This document shows positions 17,447-25,989 of a stretch of 57,808 bases of DNA, one piece after another. Every line of letters begins with the position of its first letter. The first letter of the stretch is position 1. This stretch comes from Rhodospirillaceae bacterium (lineage in GTDB: Bacteria; Pseudomonadota; Alphaproteobacteria; GCA-2731375): NCBI GenBank assembly GCA_002731375.1, contig PCBT01000073.1, forward strand, positions 1-57,808. The letters are read 5' to 3'. The notes under the pieces were generated by a model. The model was not told the DNA's origin. It worked only from the letters and a program-made list of their open reading frames with translations, and did not search any database. The position numbers and the translations under genes were made by a program.

Positions 17447-18336
17447 GGCTCAACTAATTCCGATCTCGCCAACATAATGGCACCATGCAAGGGATCGTGC
17501 CTGGCCGCAACCAGCATGGGCCTGATCTGGTCCGGCAGCCATGGCAGAATGGGCTTGCTCAAGCCGCCCACCAATGCAACACCCGGCGCACCCTTGGCTA
17601 TCAAGGCTTCGACCAACCGCGCGATATCCGCCGCCGTCCGGCCTAACAGCGCCATGGCGCTGCCTTCGTTATCATCGGCGGCGGCAAAAACCCATGGCGC
17701 GAAGGTGGCGTAATCGCCGGGGCTGGCGCTCTCCGCCCAGAGGAAAATCGCTTCGGGAAGATTTTGGAAATGCGCCATGATCCACCGACCTAGGGGCGTG
17801 GAACCGACAATGCCATCATGCTCCGTAAGTGCCTGACGCAAGGCGGTCCGGCCCAGGGCTGCCCCGCTACCCTGATCGGATAAGGCAAAGCCCCAACCGC
17901 TGACCGTGTGCACTTCACCCCCGACCAGTGCCAAGCCGCAACTGCCTGTGCCAACGACGACAATACCGCCATCATCACCGCCATGGGCGCCGAGACAGGC
18001 GGCATAGGCGTCGGCCTCCGCCCTGAAGGTGGCAAACGGATGCGGATAGGTGGCCAGGGAGTCACGCTCCCGCGCCAGGGACAGACCCGCCAGCCCGGCA
18101 CCGGCATGCAGTTGGGCAATCGTATCGGCGGGCAAACCTGCCTGTGCCAAAGCCTGAGAGGTTGCCGCCTGGATCTCATCAAAGACCTTGGCGAGGCCCA
18201 ACAGAGTATTGGCCGCCCCGGCCTCTCCCTGGCCGATAACATTGCCCGCGCCATCGCACAGCCGCACCCGGCAGCCCGAGCCGCCGCCGTCTATGCCGAG
18301 AAATAATGCTGTCTTGTCTTGCTCGCTAATCTTCAT
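17443..18336 (-). CDS. BadF/BadG/BcrA/BcrD-type sugar kinase, likely N-acetylglucosamine kinase
   Basis: This 297-residue protein has the ASKHA fold. The phosphate-1 loop is ALFLGIDGGGSGCRVRL near the N-terminus, phosphate-2 is GGIVVVGTGSCGLAL (about 120), and the adenosine motif is GAPGVALVGGLSKPI. Coupling to nagA by an ATGA overlap indicates GlcNAc phosphorylation that feeds NagA. The frame is open 28 codons further upstream, but ATG at 18336 (MKISEQDKTA) is chosen because the fold starts ten residues later. The related BadF/BadG name refers to benzoyl-CoA reductase subunits, which the nagA context argues against. Confidence 0.85.
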   Translation of the reverse strand: MKISEQDKTALFLGIDGGGSGCRVRLCDGAGNVIGQGEAGAANTLLGLAKVFDEIQAATSQALAQAGLPADTIAQLHAGAGLAGLSLARERDSLATYPHPFATFRAEADAYAACLGAHGGDDGGIVVVGTGSCGLALVGGEVHTVSGWGFALSDQGSGAALGRTALRQALTEHDGIVGSTPLGRWIMAHFQNLPEAIFLWAESASPGDYATFAPWVFAAADDNEGSAMALLGRTAADIARLVEALIAKGAPGVALVGGLSKPILPWLPDQIRPMLVAARHDPLHGAIMLARSELVEP

Positions 18337-18385
18337 ATCACGCCAGAAATAACAGGTTTCGCCCGAAAGTACTCTAACGCATGCC

Positions 18386-18770
18386 CTAAAGGCGCCACGC
18401 CGCCAGCACAGGATAGACACCCGCCAGTCCCGCCACGGCGATCTGCGTTTTATCCCCTAATTCGGCCAGAAAGATCATCGCGAATGCGGTCATGAATAAC
18501 CCATGACTGCTGCCCCCTAGTTCAACATCATCTCCACCGTCGTCCGCGCGTTGCAACAGTGCATGCACACCGAAAGCCGCGAACGCGGCACCAAACGATA
18601 CGGCAATTCCATTCAACACAACAAAGGCCGCAACGGCGCCGCTCAGAACCGGCCGGGCTCAACCGTGGCGCGCCGCCAGGGGCCATGCAGACCTGCTGGC
18701 TCTTGTCGCCGATCTCCGCCAGGACGATCAAACTTAGCGAAATGCCGATGGGTTCCCACGACATACTCAT
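18386..18770 (-). pseudogene. GDT1/TMEM165 (UPF0016) cation transporter, frameshifted and truncated
   Basis: The N-terminal piece from ATG 18770 reads into the first family motif, LAEIGDKSQQVCM, and then goes out of frame. The C-terminal piece, ending at 18386, carries the second motif FLAELGDKTQIAVAGLAG. The C-terminal frame, read back upstream, gives ALAARHG-stop-ARPVLSGAVAAF, which is what should follow the first motif. One extra base in the run at 18679-18682 and a TGA at 18661-18659 (probably once a Trp codon) therefore separate the halves. The product would also end about 18 residues after the second motif, whereas intact GDT1 proteins continue for two or three more spans. The gap between the motifs is also short. 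GDT1 proteins are Mn2+/Ca2+ transporters. The gene lies upstream of the kinase-nagA pair on the same strand. Confidence 0.85.
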
Positions 18771-18885
18771 GCCTAGGCAGTAGCATTCCTCCCGGCCGTT
18801 GTCAGCCGTGCCGGGATAAGTTGCCTTGAAGCGCACTTTAGCCGATCATCCATTCTCGTGAAATTGTCCGAGTGTGATCAGCACC

Positions 18886-19701
18886 ATGCATGACCCCTAT
18901 CCCCTGCCCGTCGGTTACGAATATGAGCCGCGCCACTTCAGCGTCGAACGTGCCGAGCAGGAGGACAAACTAGCCGACTGCGGCATCAAACCAAGCGTAC
19001 ATGGCAACAAGGTCGACCTGACGTTTCTCGGCTTTCCCATCCTGGATGCCATGATGGCCCCGGGGGTGCCATTGACGGGACAGGTGCATGTCTATCAGCG
19101 CTTCATCCAAAAGGCGCCACTGATGTTGGGCCAGAACCTGCACATGAGCGGCCGCATCAGCGCCATTGAACCCGTGGCCAAGGGTGAGGTGGTGCGCTGG
19201 TCGTTCAATGTGGCCGACGATGACGGGCGCGTTTTGGTCATGGTCGACCGGGCCGGGCTGCGCTCTCTGCCGAACACCACCGGCGGCGGCGGCGCCACGG
19301 ATTTTCTGGCCCCACCCAGCGAAGACCGCTCCGGGTACGCAGAACTATGGCAACGGCCCCTAACGCCCGAACGGGTGGCGAATTACAGCCGGGATGGCCG
19401 CAACCGCATTCATTCGGATCCGGAGATCGCCAAGAAATTCGGCTTTCGGACGCCCATCGCAGGCGGCCTGATGGGCGTGCACTATTACCTCGAAGCAATT
19501 GCGCGGGGCGGCCAGCCCGACCAGCTTGATTTGGAGATCTGGTTCAAGCGGCCCATGTTCTGGGATGAAACCCTGAGCGTTTTACAACGCCTGGAGAGTG
19601 ACCGGGTCACCCATTTGCGTATCGAGAACAAGGCACAAAAAGCCGCCAGCCTGGCCCGGCTCAACCCGGTGGCGGGAATTGCTATAGCGCGTCCTCGATA
19701 A
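18886..19701 (+). CDS. MaoC/hot-dog fold dehydratase family protein
   Basis: This 271-residue protein appears to be a double hot-dog. The second half carries a MaoC-type block, NRIHSDPEIAKKFGFRTPIA, with the His-Asp pair that activates water in (R)-specific enoyl-CoA hydratases, followed by GGLMGVHYYLEA. The N-terminal half (HVYQRFIQKAPLMLGQNLHM) lacks that motif and is probably structural. ATG at 18886 is favoured over an in-frame GTG 12 bases earlier; neither has a strong ribosome site. The 3' end overlaps the convergent isomerase gene by 20 bases. A hydratase role on a CoA ester is likely but unproven. Confidence 0.7.
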   Translation: MHDPYPLPVGYEYEPRHFSVERAEQEDKLADCGIKPSVHGNKVDLTFLGFPILDAMMAPGVPLTGQVHVYQRFIQKAPLMLGQNLHMSGRISAIEPVAKGEVVRWSFNVADDDGRVLVMVDRAGLRSLPNTTGGGGATDFLAPPSEDRSGYAELWQRPLTPERVANYSRDGRNRIHSDPEIAKKFGFRTPIAGGLMGVHYYLEAIARGGQPDQLDLEIWFKRPMFWDETLSVLQRLESDRVTHLRIENKAQKAASLARLNPVAGIAIARPR

Positions 19702-20269
19702 AATCCATGCGGTCCTTACCCCAATACAGTTCGCCATCAATGATAAAACTGGGCACGCCGAAGACACCGTTTTCCAACGCCTGGTTGGTGCTGTCGATGA
19801 GCATTTGACGGATAGCATCACTCTCTGCCGCCCGCTCCATGGCCGCGCCATCTATACCCAGCCCGGCTGCCAGGGGACGCAAACCGGCATAGTCCACAAT
19901 GGAAGCATCGTTGTGTTCCCAATAAGCCGCCATCAGGGCATCAATAAACGCCGCCTCTTTGCCCCATTGCCGCATGGCCAGAGAGGCCCGCAGGGCACAG
20001 GAGGTCTTGATGGGGAATACATCCGGCACTCGGAAGGGCAAATTGTACCGCGTGGCCCAACGCTCCAGATCCCGGATGCGGTTGGCGATTTTGATCGCAG
20101 GCTCTTCCATCAGAACATAATTGTGATGGCGAAAAACAAAGCCAAGATTAACCGGGTGCAGCACCAATTTCGCATCATGGCGGGCCGCAATGGGCTTAAT
20201 CAAATGCCAAGCGAAATAGGAATTGGTGGAACCAATCTCCCAATAGAAGTCAATTTTCTTGCCGGCCAT
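19682..20269 (-). CDS. 2-hydroxychromene-2-carboxylate isomerase/DsbA-like GST-kappa protein
   Basis: This 195-residue protein belongs to the thioredoxin-fold DsbA/GST-kappa group that includes NahD. It opens KKIDFYWEIGSTNSYFAWHL, where the Ser-containing turn replaces the CxxC of true DsbA. HPVNLGFVFR, FPIKTSCALRASLAM and the C-terminal FGVPSFIIDGELYWGKDRM with its cis-proline follow, all typical of chromene-carboxylate isomerases. Members act in naphthalene-type or other aromatic catabolism with glutathione. ATG 20269 follows the stop of the crotonase gene by four bases; an upstream in-frame ATG would overlap that gene. Confidence 0.85.
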   Translation of the reverse strand: MAGKKIDFYWEIGSTNSYFAWHLIKPIAARHDAKLVLHPVNLGFVFRHHNYVLMEEPAIKIANRIRDLERWATRYNLPFRVPDVFPIKTSCALRASLAMRQWGKEAAFIDALMAAYWEHNDASIVDYAGLRPLAAGLGIDGAAMERAAESDAIRQMLIDSTNQALENGVFGVPSFIIDGELYWGKDRMDFIEDAL

Positions 20270-20273
20270 GGCG

Positions 20274-21050
20274 CTACTCAAACGCGCCATGACGGCCGGC
20301 ACCATCCACGAAGCTGCCCGCGCCGGACTGGAAGTGACCTTTCATCGCGGGTTGCGCGCCGGCAATTTCCCGGTCGATCGCCTCTTCCTCCTCATAATCC
20401 CACTGGCTGATGGTGGAGGCGCGATCGGACAACATGGCGGTCTGCGGGAAGCCGGCCAATTGCCTGGCCAGTTCCGTGGCGGCGGCCAAGGCTTGGCCGG
20501 CGGGTACCAATCGGTCGGCTAGGCCGATCAACTTGGCCTCATTCGCATCAACCGAACGGCCCGTCATCAGCATATCCAAGGCCCGGCTTTCACCCACAAT
20601 GCGCGGCAGGCGCACGGTGCAGCCGTTTGGCATCGGCCCGCCAAAGCGGCGGCAGAAAACCCCAAACACAGCCGTCGCGGCGGCGACGCGCAGGTCACAC
20701 CAAACAGCCAAGACTAGCCCAGCAGCCACCGCATGGCCCTCGACGGCGGCAATGACCGGTTTCGACAACCGCCGCCGCGTGGCGCCACGGTCCTTGCCGG
20801 CCCAGCAAAAATGCAAGGAACTGCCGCTGGCCAATTCCGCCAGATCCGCGCCTGCGCAGAACGCACCCTGCGCACCGGTCAGGATAGCGACGCGGGCCTC
20901 GTCATCGGCCTCAAATGCGGCGAAAACGTCATGTAGGGTTTGCACTGTTTCAACATCGCAGGCGTTTTTCACCTGCGGCCGGTTGATGGTGACAATAGTG
21001 ACGGGGTCATCATAGTCTACAAGAACTTTTCCGTTCGCATGTTCGGTCAT
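20274..21050 (-). CDS. Crotonase-fold (enoyl-CoA hydratase-like) protein lacking both catalytic Glu
   Basis: This 258-residue protein has the crotonase fold. The oxyanion segment GAFCAGADLAELASG is near residue 65, and the active-site helix is PVIAAVEGHAVAAGLVLAVW. Aligned by hand to rat enoyl-CoA hydratase, the Glu144 position is Val (AGLVLAVWCD) and the Glu164 position is Cys (FGVFCRRFGG). The usual hydratase mechanism therefore seems unavailable. A related crotonase subgroup that I recall keeps the first Glu. It heads the short minus-strand pair with the isomerase gene. The reaction could be isomerisation, hydrolysis or none. Confidence 0.88.
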   Translation of the reverse strand: MTEHANGKVLVDYDDPVTIVTINRPQVKNACDVETVQTLHDVFAAFEADDEARVAILTGAQGAFCAGADLAELASGSSLHFCWAGKDRGATRRRLSKPVIAAVEGHAVAAGLVLAVWCDLRVAAATAVFGVFCRRFGGPMPNGCTVRLPRIVGESRALDMLMTGRSVDANEAKLIGLADRLVPAGQALAAATELARQLAGFPQTAMLSDRASTISQWDYEEEEAIDREIAGAQPAMKGHFQSGAGSFVDGAGRHGAFE

Positions 21051-21094
21051 TGTGTTCGCTTTCGGGGCATATGGGTGACCCTAGAAGGATAGCA

Positions 21095-22012
21095 CTATCG
21101 GCTAGCCTGCGTCCGCTTCAGGCGTGCCTCGCGGAAGGCGATATAGGTGGTCGAGGCGAAGATGATACCGCCGCCGACCCAGGTCCAGATTTCCGGGATT
21201 TCGCCAAATATCACAAAGCCGATGCCGCTGGCCCAGATCAGGCGGACAAAATCATAAGGCAGCACAGCGGTGGCTTCGGCCAATTTCAGAGCCTCGGCCA
21301 TAGCCACATGAGCAATGGAGCCGAACATACCCGTCAGCGCGAACAACCCCAACATCTGCCAACTGGGCCAGGTCCAGAAAAACAACGCGGCGACCAGGGT
21401 AAAGGGAATCAGGAAAACGTTCTGATAGGTGGTGATGGTGAGAGAGGATTCGGTCCGCACCAAGGCCTTAATAATCAAAATGGCACAGGCCCAGATCGAG
21501 GACGACGTCATGACCAGCATGGCGCCCATATCCAGTTCGATGAGACCGGGGCGGATAATAATCATGGCGCCCGTAAAGCCCAGGATCAGGGCGATTATGC
21601 GCCGGGCCCGGATACGCTCGCCCAGGAAAATGATCGCGCCCAGGGTGGCGAACAAAGGCGCTGTAAAACTGACCGCCGATATCTTGGCCAATGGCGTGAC
21701 CGACAACGCATAGAAGAACATCAACATGGCGAAGACCTGCATGGTACCGCGCAGGGCATGCAGTTTCAGTCGCTTGGTACGAAACGCCGCCGCCCGGTGC
21801 CGCAGGGCAAAGGGCAATACCGCCAGAAAACCAAAAACATTGCGGAAAAAGGCCACCTCAAACGGATGCATCTGCCCTTCCGTTGCGACATAGCGGATCA
21901 CCGTGTGCATCAAGGTGAAGCACAACGTGGCTAGAAGCATCAGCACGACGGCGCGAATGTGCGGTGGCAATCGCCCCAACGTGCCGTCGATGGCAGCGCT
22001 TAAGGATTTCAT
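21095..22012 (-). CDS. EamA/DMT family transporter
   Basis: This 305-residue inner-membrane protein has about ten hydrophobic segments, including VVLMLLATLCFTLMHTVIRY and the second-repeat segment VFLIPFTLVAALFFWTW. The first repeat has the typical FFRNVFGFLAVLPFAL, and the linker AKISAVSFTAPLFATLGAI matches the conserved end of repeat one. EamA members export metabolites or amino acids, and the substrate is unknown. It is transcribed divergently from the VOC gene, with 93 bases between starts. Confidence 0.88.
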   Translation of the reverse strand: MKSLSAAIDGTLGRLPPHIRAVVLMLLATLCFTLMHTVIRYVATEGQMHPFEVAFFRNVFGFLAVLPFALRHRAAAFRTKRLKLHALRGTMQVFAMLMFFYALSVTPLAKISAVSFTAPLFATLGAIIFLGERIRARRIIALILGFTGAMIIIRPGLIELDMGAMLVMTSSSIWACAILIIKALVRTESSLTITTYQNVFLIPFTLVAALFFWTWPSWQMLGLFALTGMFGSIAHVAMAEALKLAEATAVLPYDFVRLIWASGIGFVIFGEIPEIWTWVGGGIIFASTTYIAFREARLKRTQASR

Positions 22013-22105
22013 GATGGCGGCAACCTAATCACTGTTCCCCCACTGGACAAGGCACGATGGCGCATGGCACCTATGCAGCAAAGCACTAAGTAATAAGGAT
22101 TGATC

Positions 22106-22558
22106 ATGAGTGATTTTCGCGTACTGGCGACCAACCACACCTCGTTCACCGTTTCCAACCTAGACCGCACAGTCGCTTTCTTCACGGAGGCGCTTGGCTT
22201 TGAGTTTCTAAACAGGGGCCCACGCGATCCCAAGGCTGTGGAAGTCATCTCCGGCGTGCCCGGCGCCGAAATCGAAGTGGTTTTCCTGCAAGGCCCCGGC
22301 CACCGGATCGAGCTGATCCAATATCATGGCCCCGCCGAACGCGGCCAGGTGATCTGCCGGCCTTGCGATACCGGCTATGCCCATGTCGCCTATGACGTGG
22401 ATGATGTCGAGGCCGCCGTCGCCGCCTCGGCCCCGCATCAGTTTCTGCCCCTCGGCCCCATCGTGGTCATTGACAAAGGCCCCAATGCCGGCGGCAAGGT
22501 CGTCTATTTGCGCGATCCTGACGGCGTATCCGTCGAATACATCCAAAAACCGACGTAG
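22106..22558 (+). CDS. VOC superfamily protein (glyoxalase-like)
   Basis: This 150-residue single-domain protein has the paired beta-alpha-beta-beta-beta modules of the vicinal-oxygen-chelate fold. NHTSFTVSNLDRTVAFFTEA opens module one with a metal-ligand His, and GYAHVAYDVDDVEAAV opens module two. The C-terminal VYLRDPDGVSVEYIQ supplies the usual Glu ligand. ATG 22106 is chosen because AAGGAT lies five bases upstream. Its TAG begins the second copy of a 16-base repeat. It could be a glyoxalase, dioxygenase or epimerase. Confidence 0.85.
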   Translation: MSDFRVLATNHTSFTVSNLDRTVAFFTEALGFEFLNRGPRDPKAVEVISGVPGAEIEVVFLQGPGHRIELIQYHGPAERGQVICRPCDTGYAHVAYDVDDVEAAVAASAPHQFLPLGPIVVIDKGPNAGGKVVYLRDPDGVSVEYIQKPT

Positions 22559-22571
22559 AGCATGTCGCGGC
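22556..22571 (+). repeat. 16-base repeat overlapping a stop codon, copy 2
   Basis: TAGAGCATGTCGCGGC is identical to bases 3629-3644 and again starts with the stop codon of a plus-strand gene (here the VOC gene). Flanks after base 16 differ between the two copies. Confidence 0.45.
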
Positions 22572-22583
22572 CCGAACCAAGCC

Positions 22584-24164
22584 TTAGCCGTAGATCACCT
22601 TGGGCAGCCAGGTCGCCAGGCCGGGGAAGAACGACAGCATTACCAGGGCCAGGATCTGGATCGTCACGAATGGGATGACGCCTTTGTAGATCTGCATGGT
22701 GGTCACGGATTCGGGCGCGACACCGCGCAAATAGAACAAGGCGAAGCCGAAGGGCGGTGTCAGGAACGAAGTTTGCAGATTGATGGCAATCATGATGCCC
22801 AGCCAGACCGGATTCATGTCCATCTGCAGCAGGATCGGAGCGACAATGGGCACGACCACGAAAGTGATCTCGATAAAGTCCAGGAAAAATCCCATGATGA
22901 ACATGATCAGCATGACCACCAGCATGGCGCCAAAGACACCGCCAGGCAGCGAGACCAGAAATTCGTGCACCAGATCATCGCCGCCAAAGCCACGAAAGAC
23001 TAATGAGAATAGCTGCGCCCCAATCACGATGCCAAAAACCATGGCCGAGATCTTGGTGGTGCCCTGAACCACTTCGTGCAGTGCGCCGCCATGATAAATC
23101 CGCCATAGGCTGACCGCGATGCCCCAGACCACGGCCAGACAACAAATGGCGCCGATGACCATGGCTGCCGAATCGCCGGCAGTCACGTTCTCGCGGCCTT
23201 GACGCAAATCAAAGAAGCCATGCAGGATTAAAAGTATCGACAGTCCGATGGTGGCAGCATAGATCGGCCTGCCTGATTCCTCGCCCATGCGTAGCCCGCC
23301 CAGCAGAGTGGCGCCAATGGCGCCCATCGCCGCCGCCTCCGTCGGTGTGGCGATACCGGCTAGGATGGAGCCCAGCACCGCGATGATCAAAATGACCGGC
23401 GCGACCAGAGCGTGGGCGATCTTGAAGCGTAACTCACCAGGCGTCAGACCCGCCGTCAATTCCTCGCGCGGAATGGGCGGCGAGGTGCTGGGACGAATGA
23501 TGGCAATCGTGATCTGGTAAAGAATATACATGCCAACCAGACAGAGGCCGGGGATCAAGGCCCCCGCGAAAAGATCGCCCACGGATACGGGATCAGGCGC
23601 GAAATTACCCAGGATACGCTGCGCCTCCTGATAGGCATTGGAAATCTGATCGCCCAGCACGACCAGCACAATGGAGGGCGGGATAATCTGCCCCAAGGTG
23701 CCTGACGCGGCGATCGAGCCACAGGCCAATGAAGGATCATAGCCCCGGCGCAACATGGTGGGCAGAGACAACAGGCCCATGGTCACCACGGTGGCGCCAA
23801 CGATGCCGGTGGATGCGGCCAAGAGCGCGCCGACGACACAGACGGAAATGCCCAGGCCACCGGGCAGGGAGCCAAACGCCATGCCCAAGGTATCCAATAG
23901 CTCCTCGGCCACCTTGGAGCGTTCTAGCATCACCCCCATAAAGACGAACAGCGGCACCGCGATCAGCACTTCATTGGTCATGAAGCCAAAAATCCGGTTC
24001 GGGAAGAAACCCAGGAATGATATATCAAAAGCACCGAACGCCGCCCCCAGACCGGCGAAGATTAGAGCCACGCCACCCAAGGAAAAAGCGACCGGAAAGC
24101 CGATCATCAAGAACAGACAGACCCCGAAGAACATCAGGACGACAAAAATCTCGTTGGGGCTCAT
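22584..24164 (-). CDS. TRAP transporter large permease (DctM/TakM type)
   Basis: This 526-residue inner-membrane protein forms the transport channel of a TRAP importer, energised by the sodium gradient. It starts FVVLMFFGVCLFLMIGFPVA and contains MGVMLERSKVAEELLDT, GTLGQIIPPSIVLVVLGD and the late block LTPPFGFALFYLRG, all DctM landmarks. It is about 100 residues longer than typical DctM, because of an inserted stretch around 290-360 with three additional hydrophobic segments. It overlaps the small-permease stop as ATGA. It pairs with the DctQ and DctP genes upstream. Confidence 0.93.
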   Translation of the reverse strand: MSPNEIFVVLMFFGVCLFLMIGFPVAFSLGGVALIFAGLGAAFGAFDISFLGFFPNRIFGFMTNEVLIAVPLFVFMGVMLERSKVAEELLDTLGMAFGSLPGGLGISVCVVGALLAASTGIVGATVVTMGLLSLPTMLRRGYDPSLACGSIAASGTLGQIIPPSIVLVVLGDQISNAYQEAQRILGNFAPDPVSVGDLFAGALIPGLCLVGMYILYQITIAIIRPSTSPPIPREELTAGLTPGELRFKIAHALVAPVILIIAVLGSILAGIATPTEAAAMGAIGATLLGGLRMGEESGRPIYAATIGLSILLILHGFFDLRQGRENVTAGDSAAMVIGAICCLAVVWGIAVSLWRIYHGGALHEVVQGTTKISAMVFGIVIGAQLFSLVFRGFGGDDLVHEFLVSLPGGVFGAMLVVMLIMFIMGFFLDFIEITFVVVPIVAPILLQMDMNPVWLGIMIAINLQTSFLTPPFGFALFYLRGVAPESVTTMQIYKGVIPFVTIQILALVMLSFFPGLATWLPKVIYG

Positions 24165-24733
24165 AACCCGCCCCCCTCGCTCTCGGTGCCGCGGCCACCG
24201 ACCATCTCCGCGTGATCGTAGTCCGCCTTGATACCGCGCATTACCAGCCAGGAATTCACCAGCAGGGAAAATCCCTGCAGGATCAACAGTACGGCGAAAA
24301 TCCAGATCACGGTCTTCAACAGATAGATAGCCTGAATGCCGCTACCCTCGGGAGAGCCTTCTTTCACCGCCCAGGCGGCGGTGATGAATTTGGTCGAAAC
24401 AATCAGAATCAAAACACAGAGCGGCCAGAGGAAAACCAGCACACCAATGAAATTAACCAGCGCCTTGCGTCGTGGCGAGGCGGAACCATAGAAAATATCC
24501 ACCCGCACATGGTCGTCGTGCAACAGCGTGTAACCGGCGGCGACAAGAAAGATCAGCGCATGCATATAAACGATGGATTCCTGCATGAAAATGGAACCCA
24601 GACCGAAAATATAGCGCATCACCACGACGGCGAACTGCACCAGGATCATGAGCAGCGCCAGCCAGGAAATGGCCCGGCCAATCTTCTCGTTCATCAGATC
24701 AATTATGCGCGTGATGGCTAGCAACTTTGTCAC
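24161..24733 (-). CDS. TRAP transporter small permease (DctQ type)
   Basis: This 190-residue protein has four hydrophobic spans: AISWLALLMILVQFAVVVMR, IVYMHALIFLVAAGYTLL, VNFIGVLVFLWPLCVLILIV and VIWIFAVLLILQGFSLLVNS. The motif HDDHVRVDIFYG between spans two and three is typical of DctQ. The GTG at 24733 is chosen as start because GGGAGG stands five bases before it; an in-frame TTG six codons earlier has no such site. A strong hairpin lies between dctP and this gene, so the permeases may be made at lower level than the binding protein. Confidence 0.9.
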   Translation of the reverse strand: MTKLLAITRIIDLMNEKIGRAISWLALLMILVQFAVVVMRYIFGLGSIFMQESIVYMHALIFLVAAGYTLLHDDHVRVDIFYGSASPRRKALVNFIGVLVFLWPLCVLILIVSTKFITAAWAVKEGSPEGSGIQAIYLLKTVIWIFAVLLILQGFSLLVNSWLVMRGIKADYDHAEMVGGRGTESEGGGL

Positions 24734-24819
24734 CGGGGCCTCCCGAGGCAAATGCGGCCAGTACGTTTATCGTCACAGCCATTTCGTATCATTATGGCAA
24801 TCCAGTCACCTAAAGAGAA

Positions 24820-24844
24820 GCCCGCGCCGATAAACGGCGCGGGC
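24820..24844 (-). terminator. Intra-operon hairpin between dctP and dctQ
   Basis: On the minus strand GCCCGCGCC, a seven-base loop and GGCGCGGGC form a perfect nine-base-pair GC stem, followed by CTTCTCTTT. It starts 42 bases downstream of the dctP stop and precedes the dctQ start. It probably attenuates transcription into the permease genes or protects the 3' end of the binding-protein mRNA. Confidence 0.7.
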
Positions 24845-24885
24845 CCTATAACGCTGTGTCTGCGTACAGGACGCCAGCGTTTACA

Positions 24886-25989
24886 TCAGGCATATTTAAA
24901 CGGCAGCATCCGTGCGTTCATATAGCCCTGTTCGCTAAGCTTGGCCCAGGCAAGTGACTGCTTGCGGAAGGCTATATAGCTTGCGTAGACCTTTTTCGAG
25001 GTCGCATCGGTATTACCGATGTCGGCCACAACCTGACCCGCAATGGTGCCGATCTTGGTCAGCATTTCATTCGAATACTGGCGTAGCTTAACGCCGTGTT
25101 TCTTGGTCAGAACGTCCAGCGAGGCCAAGTTGCGTGCGTTGAATTCGGCCCCCTGGATCATCGCCTCGGCTTGGATGGCCACCTCGATAATCAGCTGCTC
25201 GTCCTTGGTTAGGCTATCCCAAAGGCCTTTGTTGATGGCAAAGCTGCCGGCGGTACCTGGCTCATGGAAGCCGGGGTGGTAGTAGTATTTAGCGACTTTA
25301 TAGAAGCCCAACATCATGTCGAACCATGGGCCAACCCATTCGGTGCCATCAATGGTGCCGGCCTGCAAGGCTGGGAACACTTCCGCGCCGGGCAGGTTGA
25401 TCACCGCGGTACCAAGTTCGCGAAGCACTTCACCGCCAATACCGGGCATACGGAATTTCAGGCCCTTGAAATCATCCAGGCTGTTGATCTCCTTGCGGTA
25501 CCAACCGCCCATCTGCACACCAGTAGATGCGCCGAGGAAGCCCTTAAGATTGAATTGCGCGGACAAATCGTCCCACAATTCCTGTCCGCCGCCATAGCGC
25601 ATCCAGGAATAGGTTTCCGCACCTGTCAGGCCATAGGGCACAGCTGTGAAGAAATTGAACGCCTTGTGTTTGCCCTGATAATAATATTCAGCCGACATGT
25701 ACATTTCGGCATCACCCTTGGATACCGCATCAAACGCCTGCAGTGCGGGAACCAATTCACCGCCGCCATAGACCTTGATCTTGATCTTACCACCGGAAAG
25801 CTTGCCGATGCGCCGCGCCACACGTTGTCCGGAAGTACCAAGACCGGGCAGGTTCAACGGCCAGGACATAACCATCTTCCATTCCTTCATGCCCGTCGCG
25901 ATGGCCGGCTTCGGAAAACTCGATGCGGCAACAGCAGCCGTGGCAACACCTGCCGCCGTCGCGCCTTTGATAAATGCACGCCGTTTCAT
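24886..25989 (-). CDS. TRAP transporter substrate-binding protein, TakP-like, Tat-exported
   Basis: This 367-residue periplasmic binding protein of the DctP family starts at ATG 25989, preceded by AGGGAGG at a suitable distance. A longer upstream frame is rejected because the signal begins here. The N-terminus MKRRAFIKGATAAGVATAA carries the twin-arginine motif RRAFIK, suggesting folded export. SWPLNLPGLGTSGQRVAR, KVYGGGELVPALQAFDAV, MRYGGGQELWDDL and QAGTIDGTEWVGPW resemble the TakP group, which binds 2-oxo acids as sodium complexes. The ligand is therefore tentatively a 2-oxo or monocarboxylic acid. It is the first gene of the dctPQM operon, divergent from the Liv-type operon. Confidence 0.9.
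   Translation of the reverse strand: MKRRAFIKGATAAGVATAAVAASSFPKPAIATGMKEWKMVMSWPLNLPGLGTSGQRVARRIGKLSGGKIKIKVYGGGELVPALQAFDAVSKGDAEMYMSAEYYYQGKHKAFNFFTAVPYGLTGAETYSWMRYGGGQELWDDLSAQFNLKGFLGASTGVQMGGWYRKEINSLDDFKGLKFRMPGIGGEVLRELGTAVINLPGAEVFPALQAGTIDGTEWVGPWFDMMLGFYKVAKYYYHPGFHEPGTAGSFAINKGLWDSLTKDEQLIIEVAIQAEAMIQGAEFNARNLASLDVLTKKHGVKLRQYSNEMLTKIGTIAGQVVADIGNTDATSKKVYASYIAFRKQSLAWAKLSEQGYMNARMLPFKYA

Noticed and set aside
17443-18336. Benzoyl-CoA reductase-type ATPase subunit
   Set aside because: The fold is shared with BadF/BadG, but the protein lacks their cysteine-bearing cluster motif and is coupled to nagA, so a sugar kinase is the better reading.
24733-24751. TTG start six codons upstream for the TRAP small permease
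   Set aside because: The TTG lacks a ribosome site, and the sequence between it and the GTG at 24733 is itself the GGGAGG site.
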